NCBI GenBank assembly: GCA_036381035.1
Contig: DASVDQ010000104.1
Coordinates: forward strand, 1-46,993
DNA: 46,993 nt
Source: Trueperaceae bacterium
GTDB lineage: Bacteria > Deinococcota > Deinococci > Deinococcales > Trueperaceae
Direction of reading: 5' to 3'
The position numbers and the translations under genes are program-made. Shown in pieces: positions 16,899 through 24,278 of this stretch. Every line of letters starts with the position of its first letter. Within the stretch, counting starts at the first letter, position 1. Below the pieces are notes generated by a model. It searched no databases. It saw only the letters and a program-made list of their open reading frames with translations, and was not told the DNA's origin.

Positions 16899-18394
16899 CG
16901 CCGGCCCCCGTCGCGCGCGGCCGCGCCGCCGCTGGCCTCGCCGGCCTCGTCCCCCGCGCCCGCCTCCGGGCCGAAGCGCTCGGTCAGCGCCGCGACGAGG
17001 TTCTCGAGCTCCAGCGACCTCGACCCCTTGACCAGCACGGTCGCGCCGGGGGGCACGAGGTCGAGCAGCCCCGCGGCCTCGCGCCAGGTGGGGACGTGCC
17101 GCGCGCGCGGGTTCGCCTCGGCGAGCGCGGCGGCCTCCTCGCCGATCGCGACGACGAGGTCGAGGTCCCGGGTGGCGGCGCCCAGCTCGAGGTGGCGCGG
17201 CCGGCTGACCTCGCCCAGCTCGCGCATGTCGCCGAGGAAGGCCGCGCGCGGCGGCGGCGAGGAGGCGAGGACCTCGAGCGCGAGGGCGGCGGAGAGCGGG
17301 TTCGAGTTGTAGCTGTCGTCGATCACGGTGACCTCGCGCAGGCGCAGCCGGCGCAGGCGCCCCTTCTCGAGCCGCGCCGCGGCCATGGCGGGGAACGCCG
17401 CCGCCGGAGGCACGCCGAGGAGCCGGGCGGTCGTGAGCGCCAGGAGGGCGTTCTCCGCCATCGCTCGCCCCGGCCAGGGCAGGTCGAAGGCGAGCCCGAA
17501 CGCCCGCAGGGTGAGGCCCTGGAGCCTGCCGGCGACCTCGCCGAGCGGAGGGCACGCCCGCGGCCCCGGCTCGCCGTCGCCGTCCGCGGGCGGCAGGAGC
17601 CGCGTCACGTGCGTGCGGCGGAGCACGTCGGGCGGCAGGTGCCGGGACGCCGCCTCGCCGGCCACCCGCGCGCCCGGCGCGGCGGCCAGCAGAGCGGCCT
17701 TCTCGCGCGCCACGGACGCGACGTCGCCGAGGCGGCTCAGGTGCGACTCGCCCACCGTCGTCAGCACGGCGTGGTCGGGCCGCGTGATGGCCACCAGCTC
17801 GTCCATCTCGCCCGGGTGGTCGACGCCGAGCTCGAGCACCAGCGGCGAGCCGGGCGCGCCGGCGCCGGCCAGGTCCCCGCCCGGCACGTCGAGGCCGGCC
17901 TCGGTGCGGGCCGCCTCGACGAGCGCCGCGGCCAGCGCGGGCACGGTGTTGAGGTTCCCCGGCGTCGAGCGACCGCCGAGGGCGGCGGTGAGGAGCGTCT
18001 TCACGGTCGTCTTGCCGGCCGACCCGGTGACCCCGACGACGGGCGACGCGAGCAGCCCGCGGGCGGCGGAGGCCAGCGCGGCGAGCGCGGCCCAGGTGTC
18101 CTCGACGAGCACGGCGCGGGGGTGGGGGACGTCGGAGACGACGAAGGCGGCGCCGTCCGCGAGCGCCTCGTCGGCGTGCTCGATCCCGTGGCCGGAGCTG
18201 CCGCCGCGCGCGAAGAAGACGTCGCCGGGGCGCACCCGGCGCGAGTCGTAGGCGACGCCGGTGCCGGCGGGGAGCGGCCCGGCCGGCAGGCGCCCACCCA
18301 GCAGGTCGGCCAGCGCCTCGGGGCGCAGCAGGTCCTCCGCTCCCGCGGCTCCTACCCGCCTCCCGCTGACGCGACCGTCACCCACGCCCACCAT
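16895..18394 (-). CDS. murF: UDP-N-acetylmuramoyl-tripeptide--D-Ala-D-Ala ligase
   Basis: Completes the UDP-MurNAc-pentapeptide by adding D-Ala-D-Ala; 499 residues. It shows the N-terminal substrate motif GVAYDSRRVRPGDVFFA, the P-loop GVTGSAGKTTVKTLL, LELGVDHPGEMDEL and the MurF-specific VIDDSYNSNPLSAALA. The start is uncertain: GTG 18403 lies inside a putative -10 region, so ATG 18394 is preferred. In most dcw clusters murE sits between ftsI and murF; here there is only a gap of about 90 bases containing a palindrome, so murF may start its own transcript. Confidence 0.93.
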   Translation of the reverse strand: MVGVGDGRVSGRRVGAAGAEDLLRPEALADLLGGRLPAGPLPAGTGVAYDSRRVRPGDVFFARGGSSGHGIEHADEALADGAAFVVSDVPHPRAVLVEDTWAALAALASAARGLLASPVVGVTGSAGKTTVKTLLTAALGGRSTPGNLNTVPALAAALVEAARTEAGLDVPGGDLAGAGAPGSPLVLELGVDHPGEMDELVAITRPDHAVLTTVGESHLSRLGDVASVAREKAALLAAAPGARVAGEAASRHLPPDVLRRTHVTRLLPPADGDGEPGPRACPPLGEVAGRLQGLTLRAFGLAFDLPWPGRAMAENALLALTTARLLGVPPAAAFPAMAAARLEKGRLRRLRLREVTVIDDSYNSNPLSAALALEVLASSPPPRAAFLGDMRELGEVSRPRHLELGAATRDLDLVVAIGEEAAALAEANPRARHVPTWREAAGLLDLVPPGATVLVKGSRSLELENLVAALTERFGPEAGAGDEAGEASGGAAARDGGRR

Positions 18395-18400
18395 CCTATC

Positions 18401-18420
18401 CACACGTTACACAACGTGTG
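18401..18420. promoter_or_regulatory. Palindrome over putative murF -10 element
   Basis: A 20-base inverted repeat, CACACGTT-N4-AACGTGTG, with perfect 8-base arms. On the minus strand it contains TAACGT (18404-18409), a TANNNT -10 candidate nine bases before the preferred murF ATG. A further direct repeat TGTGCAT occurs twice just to the right (from 18417). Overlap of a dyad with a -10 is the usual layout of a repressor operator; the regulator is unknown. Confidence 0.45.
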
Positions 18421-18486
18421 CATCATGTGCATGGACCGCATGGCCGGCGGCGGCCACCGCCCCCAGGGTCGCCGGGTCGGGGGCGC

Positions 18487-19929
18487 TCACGGACGCGCGG
18501 CCAGCGCCTCGGGGCGGGGCGCGGCGCCCCACGACGCGACGACGTCGGTGACGATGTCCTTGAACAGTCCCCCCGTCGCCACGGTGCTCGTGGCGCCCTC
18601 CTGCGGCTTGTGCAGCGTGACGACGACGACGACGCGCGGGCGCTCGGCCGGCACCATGCCGGCGACGGAGAGGGAGTACTCGCCGGGCACGTAGCGGCCG
18701 AGCTCGGGGTCGAAGACGTCGGCGGTGCCGGTCTTCGCGGCCATGCTCACGCCGTTCACCTTGGCGTTCCTCAGCCCGCTCGCCTCCGTGACGTGGCTCA
18801 GGAGCGCCCGCATCGTGGCGGCGACCTCGGGGGAGAGGACGCGGTGCGGCGGCGGCGTCTCCGCGCCCTCGATCAGCACGGGGGGCACGTAGAGCCCGTC
18901 GTTCGCGAACACGGAGTAGGCCACGGCGAGCTGCAGCGCCGTCGTCGAGTGGTTCTGGCCGATCGTGTTCGACGCGTGGTCCTGCGGCACCCACTGGTAC
19001 CAGGGGTTGAGCTGGCCCGAGCTCGTGTAGGTGCCGCTGACGGGCAGGTCCTGGCCGATGCCGAAGCGCATCAGCCAGTCGTGGAGCTCGGCGTCGGTGA
19101 AGCGCTGGCCGAGGTGGATGGCGCCCGAGTTGCTCGAGTAGGCGAGCACGTCGGCGACGGTGAGCTGGGGGTCGTGGTAGACGACGTCCCTGAACGTCTG
19201 CTCCCCGACCCGCAGCGTCATCGGCGCCTCGACCACCTCGTCGGGACGCAGGCGGCCGGACTCGAGCAGGCCGGCGACGACCAGGGGCTTGATCACGGAG
19301 CCGGGCTCGTAGGTCTCCTGGAACGGCCTGTTGCGCATCTGGTCGCGGCCCGCCGCGGACCAGTCGTTGGCGTCGAACGCCGGGTAGCTGGCGGCCGCGA
19401 GTATCCTCCCCGTACCGGCCTCCAGAACGACCGCGGAGCCGCTCTCGGCCCCGTAGGCCTCGGCCGCCTCGGCGAGGTGGCGCTCGGCCGCCGCCTGGTA
19501 CGTGGCGTCGATCGTCAGCCGGACGTCCTCGCCGGCGGCGAGGACATCGTCGAGGGTGTACTCGAGTCCCTCGAGCCCGTACCTGCCGTCGGGCTGCACG
19601 GCGCCGGTGAAGCCGACGAGCGGTCCGGCGACCCCGAGCGGGTAGCTGCGGGCCTCCACGGGACCCGTGGCCAGGACCTCGCCGGAGGACGCGACGATGT
19701 CGCCCCGCACCGCGGGCTCCGTCGGCGGGGCCGGGAACGAGGCGGGCCCGAGCTGGTGGACGGCGAAGCCGAGGAGGGCCGCGAGCAGCGGCACCGCCAG
19801 GCCGACGCGCACGAGCCAGACGCGCCGCAGCGCGAGCTCGCTGGGCTCGCGCAGCGCCACGCGCAGCGCCGACGAGCGCCGAGGGGCCGCCTGGGCGCGC
19901 GGGAAGACGGTGGAGGTGCTCAGCGCCAT
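18487..19929 (-). CDS. ftsI: Class B penicillin-binding protein FtsI/PBP3
   Basis: Septal transpeptidase that cross-links peptidoglycan made by FtsW; 480 residues. A short cytoplasmic segment is followed by one membrane span (VGLAVPLLAALLGFAV), a PBP dimerisation domain (PAVRGDIVASSGEVLAT) and the transpeptidase domain with SxxK (PGSVIKPL), SxN (AYSSNSGA) and KTG (AAKTGTAD), so all active-site motifs are present. ATG 19929 overlaps the upstream ftsL-like gene by 10 bases; the longer upstream frame is shadow. No PASTA domain is seen. It is shorter than the E. coli protein. Confidence 0.95.
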   Translation of the reverse strand: MALSTSTVFPRAQAAPRRSSALRVALREPSELALRRVWLVRVGLAVPLLAALLGFAVHQLGPASFPAPPTEPAVRGDIVASSGEVLATGPVEARSYPLGVAGPLVGFTGAVQPDGRYGLEGLEYTLDDVLAAGEDVRLTIDATYQAAAERHLAEAAEAYGAESGSAVVLEAGTGRILAAASYPAFDANDWSAAGRDQMRNRPFQETYEPGSVIKPLVVAGLLESGRLRPDEVVEAPMTLRVGEQTFRDVVYHDPQLTVADVLAYSSNSGAIHLGQRFTDAELHDWLMRFGIGQDLPVSGTYTSSGQLNPWYQWVPQDHASNTIGQNHSTTALQLAVAYSVFANDGLYVPPVLIEGAETPPPHRVLSPEVAATMRALLSHVTEASGLRNAKVNGVSMAAKTGTADVFDPELGRYVPGEYSLSVAGMVPAERPRVVVVVTLHKPQEGATSTVATGGLFKDIVTDVVASWGAAPRPEALAARP

Positions 19930-20312
19930 ACGGTCCTCAGTTCCAGTGACCCCGCGGGCGGTGCGTCCTCGGGGGCGGGCTCGGGGGCGACCACGGCGGC
20001 GACGCGGCCCTCGGGGAGCGGCACCATGCCGGCCGTGGCGGACCACCTGGCCACGGCCAGGGGGCCCTCGACGGCGGCGGCCCTGACCTCGGCGCGCGCG
20101 ACGCTCTGGAGCAGCGCCTCCTTCCGCGCGACGAGCGCGGCCCTCCTCTCGACCAGCTCCTGGTTGTTCGCGCCCAGCGCGGCGAGCATGAGCAGGAGCA
20201 CGAGGTAGAGCGGCAGGGCGAGGCGGAACGCGCCGCCGGCGACGCGCCCCTCGGCGGCGGGGGCGGCGGGGCGCTCGTCCCGGGGACGCTCCTTCACGGC
20301 GTAGTCGGTCAC
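19920..20312 (-). CDS. ftsL: Small bitopic protein in the ftsL position
   Basis: A 130-residue protein with a charged N-terminus, one membrane segment (about 30-48, ALPLYLVLLLMLAALGAN) and an Ala/Arg/Glu-rich stretch (QELVERRAALVARKEALLQ) with coiled-coil character, followed by a short Pro-rich tail. This architecture and its place between rsmH and ftsI are those of FtsL, which recruits FtsW/FtsI through a coiled coil with its partner. FtsL sequences diverge strongly, so the call rests on topology and context. GTG overlaps the rsmH stop as GTGA. Confidence 0.75.
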   Translation of the reverse strand: MTDYAVKERPRDERPAAPAAEGRVAGGAFRLALPLYLVLLLMLAALGANNQELVERRAALVARKEALLQSVARAEVRAAAVEGPLAVARWSATAGMVPLPEGRVAAVVAPEPAPEDAPPAGSLELRTVWR

Positions 20313-21199
20313 GGCTCCACCTTCCTGCCGGCGCGGAGCTTCGCGGACCTGGCCCTGGGGTTGCGCGCGACCTCCTCCTCGGAGGCGGTGACGGGCTTCT
20401 TGGTCAGGACCTCGAAGCGCGGGCTGTCGAGGAGGAAGCGCTTGACGATGCGGTCCTCGAGGGAGTGGTAGGAGAGCACGACGAGCCGCCCCCCGGGGAC
20501 GAGCAGGCGCGAGGCCCCCTCTAGGCCCTCGCGCAGCGCGCCGAGCTCGTCGTTGACGTGGATCCGCAGCGCCTGGAACGTGCGCCGCGCCGGGTGCTCG
20601 CGGCGCGGGCCCGGGGGGTAGGCGCCGGCGACGACGTCGGCGAGCTGCTTCGTCGTGAGGATGGGTGCGGAGGCGCGCGCCTCGGCGATGCGCCTAGCGA
20701 TGCGGCGGCTGTGGCGCTCCTCGCCGTACCTGAAGATGAGCGCGGCGAGCTCCTCGACCGGGTAGGTGTTGACGACGTCGGCCGCGCTCTCGCCCTCGCC
20801 CTGCATGCGCATGTCGAGGGGCCCGTCGTGGCGGAAGGCGAAGCCGCGCCCCTCCTCGTCGAGCTGCATCGAGGAGACGCCGAGGTCCATGAGGACGCCG
20901 TCGGCGGCGCGCACGCCCTGCTCGTACGCGAGGCGCTCGACCTCCCTGAAGTTGCCGGCGGCGAAGCGCAGGTCGCCCGCGGCGAGCGCGCGCTGCCAGT
21001 AGGGGTCGCGCCGCAGGTCCTCGGCGACGCGCGGGTCCTGGTCGATCGCCAGCACCCTGCCGCCCAGCTCGATGACCCTCCTGGCGTGGCCGCCCGCGCC
21101 GAAGGTGCAGTCGACGTACCAGCCGCCCGGCGTCACCGCCAGGTGGTCCATGACCTCCTGCGGCATGACGCTGACGTGGCGCTCCGTCACCGCGTTCAC
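20309..21199 (-). CDS. rsmH: 16S rRNA (cytosine-1402-N4)-methyltransferase
   Basis: SAM-dependent enzyme (formerly MraW) that N4-methylates C1402 in the ribosomal P site; 296 residues. Motifs are HVSVMPQEVMDHL, the SAM-binding DCTFGAGGHARRV, MDLGVSSMQLDEEGRGFAF, RTFQALRIHVNDELGAL and the C-terminal LSYHSLEDRIVKRF. GTG 21199 overlaps the mraZ stop as GTGA and places the conserved HVSVMPQE about 8 residues in. Upstream frame extension overlaps mraZ and is rejected. Confidence 0.96.
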   Translation of the reverse strand: MNAVTERHVSVMPQEVMDHLAVTPGGWYVDCTFGAGGHARRVIELGGRVLAIDQDPRVAEDLRRDPYWQRALAAGDLRFAAGNFREVERLAYEQGVRAADGVLMDLGVSSMQLDEEGRGFAFRHDGPLDMRMQGEGESAADVVNTYPVEELAALIFRYGEERHSRRIARRIAEARASAPILTTKQLADVVAGAYPPGPRREHPARRTFQALRIHVNDELGALREGLEGASRLLVPGGRLVVLSYHSLEDRIVKRFLLDSPRFEVLTKKPVTASEEEVARNPRARSAKLRAGRKVEP

Positions 21200-21624
21200 C
21201 CGATCAGCTCTCTCAGCAGCTCGGGCGCCGGTGGCGCCTCCTGGACGGCCTCGAGGTTCGCGAGCCAGCGCTGTTCGTTCCATATCTCCAGCCTGTTGGG
21301 GGCGCCGACGAACATGACGTTCCCCTCCAGCGCGGCGAACTTGCGGAGGGGGGCCGGGAGGCTTATGCGCCCTGCCGAGTCGAGCTTCGTCTTCGCCGCG
21401 CCCGAGTAGAAGAAGCGGACGAAGTTGCGGGAGCTCGGGTCGGTGAGCGGCAGGTCGGTGAGGTGGGCCTCGATGTGCTGCCAGGCGCCGAGGGGGAAGA
21501 CGAAGAGGCAGCCGTCCATGCCCCTGGTGACCACCATGCCGCCGTCGACGAACTCGCGGAAGGCGGGCGGCACGATCACCCTTCCCTTGTCGTCGACGCT
21601 GTACTGGTACTCGCCGAACGGCAT
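21196..21624 (-). CDS. mraZ: Transcriptional regulator MraZ
   Basis: First gene of the dcw cluster and, in other bacteria, a DNA-binding regulator of that cluster's own promoter; 142 residues. It contains two AbrB/SpoVT-type half-domains, each with the DxxGR motif: YSVDDKGRVIVPPAFR near the N-terminus and LDSAGRISLPAPLRKF about residue 81. AAGGAG lies five bases before the ATG. Three phased TGTGG repeats upstream are probable MraZ-binding sites, implying autoregulation. Confidence 0.96.
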   Translation of the reverse strand: MPFGEYQYSVDDKGRVIVPPAFREFVDGGMVVTRGMDGCLFVFPLGAWQHIEAHLTDLPLTDPSSRNFVRFFYSGAAKTKLDSAGRISLPAPLRKFAALEGNVMFVGAPNRLEIWNEQRWLANLEAVQEAPPAPELLRELIG

Positions 21625-21702
21625 CTGGCTCCTTGGCGGCGTGGCGGCGAGGCCGCTACTCGTTACGTCGCTCTGTGGGCGTGGTCCTCACGGACAGGCC
21701 CG

Positions 21703-21711
21703 ACTCTACCA
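21703..21711 (-). promoter_or_regulatory. Extended -10 promoter of the dcw cluster
   Basis: Minus strand TGG-TAGAGT, a TANNNT -10 with upstream TG, about 80 bases before the mraZ ATG. The last MraZ-type repeat overlaps its TGG, so bound MraZ would cover the polymerase site. No good -35 is visible. Confidence 0.55.
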
Positions 21712-21733
21712 CAGTCTCCCACAATCCCCCACA
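21709..21733 (-). promoter_or_regulatory. Triple MraZ box upstream of mraZ
   Basis: Minus strand carries TGTGG at 21733-21729, 21723-21719 and 21713-21709, spaced exactly 10 bases apart (one helical turn); the first two read TGTGGG. MraZ in E. coli and Mycoplasma binds direct repeats of TGGG/GTGGG type with 5-base spacers, and this array matches that layout directly in front of mraZ. Confidence 0.75.
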
Positions 21734-21875
21734 CTGCTACCCCGGAGCGGCCCCCGCTGTGGCATCTCTCCCACCCGCGCCGACGGCGCGGGCGTGCCCG
21801 TGCTGCACGCGAACCGCGGAATGTGACGGGGAGAACGTTCCGGCCGGGACGGGGTCTCGAGCCGCCGCCGGACTG
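21734..21875. other. Spacer between mraZ promoter and rnpB terminator
   Basis: About 140 bases with no supported gene. Short frames on both strands here are GC-biased shadow frames. A GC-rich dyad (CCGCGCC/GGCGCGG type) lies near 21775-21790. I see no further signal. Confidence 0.5.
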
Positions 21876-21893
21876 TCTCATCTGCAGATGAGA
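21876..21893. repeat. 18-bp perfect palindrome next to rnpB terminator
   Basis: TCTCATCTG followed by CAGATGAGA forms a perfect 18-base palindrome centred on a PstI-like CTGCAG core, immediately distal to the rnpB terminator. It has no loop bases, so a protein-binding dyad is as likely as a second hairpin. Confidence 0.6.
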
Positions 21894-21894
21894 A

Positions 21895-21922
21895 AGGCGA
21901 CCTTCCGGTGAGAAGGTCGCCT
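21895..21922 (-). terminator. Rho-independent terminator of rnpB
   Basis: Minus strand arms AGGCGACCTTC and GAAGGTCGCCT pair over 11 bases around the loop TCACCG, followed by TTCTCATCT. It sits just past the 3' end of RNase P RNA. Confidence 0.85.
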
Positions 21923-21931
21923 CCTGCGGAA

Positions 21932-22299
<368 letters not shown>

Positions 22300-22306
22300 A
22301 CCAAGG

Positions 22307-22315
22307 ATGATACCA
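22307..22315 (-). promoter_or_regulatory. Extended -10 promoter of rnpB
   Basis: Minus strand TGG-TATCAT lies about 7 bases before the inferred RNA 5' end. No -35 at 16-18 bases is convincing. Confidence 0.65.
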
Positions 22316-22336
22316 CGCGGGGAGGCGCCAAGGGTA

Positions 22337-22361
22337 GGCCGGCCCCCGGAAGGAGCCGGCC
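22337..22361 (-). terminator. Hairpin after the BMP protein gene
   Basis: Minus strand arms GGCCGGC and GCCGGCC pair around an 11-base loop, about 25 bases past the stop of the BMP-family gene and upstream of the rnpB promoter. The T-tract is lacking, so this is a weak terminator call. Confidence 0.4.
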
Positions 22362-22385
22362 GCCGGCGGTGCTAGGCCCCGCGCG

Positions 22386-23498
22386 TCAGAGCTGGCGGTA
22401 GTCGGTGACGACGATCTCGCCGTCGATGATCCGCTGCTTGATGTCGTTGACCTCGTCGACTACGTCCTGCGGGATCAGCGCCTGGTTGTACTCGTCGAGC
22501 GCGTAGTCGACGCCCTCCTCGGCCAGGCCGAGGTTCAGGACCCCGCCCTCGAACTCGCCGTTCACGACGTCCATGATCGCGTCGTAGGCGGCCACGTCGA
22601 CGCGCTTGAGCATGCTCGTCAGGCCGTGGTTGAGGGTCGCGGGGTCGCGGTCGGTGTCGCCGAGCGGGTTCTGGTTGCTGTCGACGCCGATGAAGAAGAC
22701 GGGCGTCGTGCCCTCGCCGCAGCTCGCCTCGTCGGCGGGCCGCGGGACGTTCGCGAGCTGGGCGACGAGCGGGGAGTCGCGCAGCGGGACGGTGGGCTCG
22801 AAGCACTTGGTCTGGTTGGCGAAGTCGATGACGCCGTTGCCGGAGGCGCCGGCGGCGGCGAAGATGATGTCGGCGCCCTGGGCGTTCTGCGTCGACGCCA
22901 GCTCGCGGGCGCGCGCCGGGTCGTTCCAGGCGTCGGGCGTCACGCCGACGTAGTTGCTGATCACCGTGCAGTCGGGGCAGGCGGCCTTCACGCCCTCCTG
23001 GTAGCCGAGGTCGAAGGCGTGGATCAGGGGGATGTCCATGCCGCCGACGAACCCGAGCACGCCCGTGCGGGTGAGCTTGCCGGCGATGTAGCCCACGAGG
23101 AAGCTGCCCTCGTGCTCCTTGAAGAGCACGCTGCGCACGTTCGGGTTCTCCGCCACGGCGTCGATGAGCACGAACGCGGTGTCGGTGAACTCGGTCGACA
23201 CGGTCTGGATCGCGTCGGCCTGCAGGAAGCCGGGGGCGATCACGATGTCGGCGCCGGCGCCGGCGATGCGGCGCTGGCCCTCGGCGGCGGTGTCCGGCGT
23301 GCCCTCGAACTCGACGATCTCGACCTCGTAGCCCTCCGCCTGGAGGTCCTGCTGGGCGCGCTGGACGCCGCGCCACGTGCCCTCGTTGAACGAGCCGTCG
23401 AACTTGCCGCCGGCGTCGTACACGATGCCGAGCACGTAGTCCTGGGCGTACGCCCCCGTCAGGACGAGGGCGGCGAGCAGGATGAGCAGTTTGCGCAT
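22386..23498 (-). CDS. BMP-family ABC substrate-binding protein
   Basis: Extracytoplasmic solute-binding protein of the BMP/PnrA family, whose studied members bind purine nucleosides for ABC import; 370 residues. It has a signal peptide (MRKLLILLAALVLTGAYAQ) with an AYA cleavage site instead of a lipobox Cys, then YDAGGKFDGSFNEGTWRGVQ, matching the family's D-x-GG-x-x-D-x-SFN motif, and later INVPLIHAF-like and GVDSNQNP segments. ATG 23498 is chosen for its GAGAGGAAG site and the signal peptide; the longer frame is rejected. No permease or ATPase genes adjoin it within the window, so the transporter is encoded elsewhere. Confidence 0.88.
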   Translation of the reverse strand: MRKLLILLAALVLTGAYAQDYVLGIVYDAGGKFDGSFNEGTWRGVQRAQQDLQAEGYEVEIVEFEGTPDTAAEGQRRIAGAGADIVIAPGFLQADAIQTVSTEFTDTAFVLIDAVAENPNVRSVLFKEHEGSFLVGYIAGKLTRTGVLGFVGGMDIPLIHAFDLGYQEGVKAACPDCTVISNYVGVTPDAWNDPARARELASTQNAQGADIIFAAAGASGNGVIDFANQTKCFEPTVPLRDSPLVAQLANVPRPADEASCGEGTTPVFFIGVDSNQNPLGDTDRDPATLNHGLTSMLKRVDVAAYDAIMDVVNGEFEGGVLNLGLAEEGVDYALDEYNQALIPQDVVDEVNDIKQRIIDGEIVVTDYRQL

Positions 23499-23551
23499 GT
23501 GTCTTCCTCTCGACAACCAGTGAGGTTCTTCACCTACGCGGTGACGCTCGG

Positions 23552-23560
23552 ACTATAGCA
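23552..23560 (-). promoter_or_regulatory. Extended -10 promoter for the BMP gene
   Basis: Minus strand TGC-TATAGT, close to the extended -10 consensus, about 55 bases upstream of the ATG at 23498. A TTGGCG further upstream is only 14 bases away and so is not a standard -35. Confidence 0.6.
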
Positions 23561-23627
23561 AGCGTCAGGCGCGCCAACGCGGCCCCTGACCGGCGGGGGG
23601 TTAACCGCCGCTTCAGCGTCCGGGGGC

Positions 23628-24251
23628 TCAGAACAGGATGCGGGTCCAGTCGAGCTCGTCGAGGGCCTGGAACACGTCGACGTGCTCGAGGAGGATGCCC
23701 GCCGACTGGTCGCGGAACATCGCGCACTCCACGTGCTTGCCCATGCGCTTGATCGCCTCGACGAGCTCGACGTAGTCGCCGTCGCCCGACACTAGCAGGG
23801 CCGTGTCGTAGGCGTCCTGGTAGGCCAGCGACAGCGCCTCGACGGCGATCGCGACGTCGATGCCCTTCTCGACGAGCGTGCCGTCGTTGCGGCGGTGCAG
23901 CGTGCCGAGCCGCACCGTCACGTAGGGGATGCGGCGCAGCGACTCGAAGAAGCGCTGCTGGCCCTCGCGCAGCTCCTCGTCGTAGTCGTCGGTGAGGATG
24001 GAGTTGTAGTAGTACGTGCGGAACACCGGCCTGTCGCGCAGCAGCTGCTGGATCAGCTCGGCGAAGTTCACGCGCGTGCTGCGCAGGTTCTCGCGCATGC
24101 CGTTGTAGAGGTTGCTGCCGTCGATGAAGATGGCGACCCGCTCGCCCTGGGCGAGGCTGCGGGCGTGAGCGAAGCGCCGCGCCGCCGCCGGGTCGCGCGG
24201 CTCTGGTCGGCGGGGGCGGGGCGGGCGTCCGTTCGAGTCGTTCTGGTCCAT
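23628..24251 (-). CDS. NYN domain protein (LabA/DUF88 family)
   Basis: A 207-residue member of the PIN-like NYN superfamily, whose members are thought to be metal-dependent RNases. The acidic motifs are FIDGSNLYNG (about 42-51), KGIDVAIAVEAL and LVSGDGDYVELVEAIK, i.e. the conserved Asp residues of the fold are all present. The N-terminal 30 residues are Pro/Arg-rich. ATG 24251 precedes the conserved core; the longer upstream frame is the reverse of luxS. A GC-rich hairpin (arms 23591-23596 and 23605-23610) follows the stop. It is divergent from luxS with only 27 bases between the start codons. RNA target unknown. Confidence 0.85.
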   Translation of the reverse strand: MDQNDSNGRPPRPRRPEPRDPAAARRFAHARSLAQGERVAIFIDGSNLYNGMRENLRSTRVNFAELIQQLLRDRPVFRTYYYNSILTDDYDEELREGQQRFFESLRRIPYVTVRLGTLHRRNDGTLVEKGIDVAIAVEALSLAYQDAYDTALLVSGDGDYVELVEAIKRMGKHVECAMFRDQSAGILLEHVDVFQALDELDWTRILF

Positions 24252-24262
24252 GACCGCTGGCA

Positions 24263-24268
24263 AGTGTA
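24263..24268 (-). promoter_or_regulatory. -10 element for the NYN gene
   Basis: Minus strand TACACT, 11 bases before the ATG at 24251. It overlaps the luxS -10 on the other strand, so the two promoters should exclude each other. Confidence 0.4.
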
Positions 24269-24272
24269 ACCT
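24267..24272 (+). promoter_or_regulatory. -10 element for leaderless luxS
   Basis: TAACCT ends six bases before the luxS GTG at 24279. There is no Shine-Dalgarno sequence, and the remaining space is too short for a leader. Confidence 0.55.
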
Positions 24273-24278
24273 TGGCGG

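Noticed and set aside
22313-22331. TTGGCG as a -35 element for rnpB
   Set aside because: The spacer to TATCAT is only 13 bases; the extended -10 is the better explanation.
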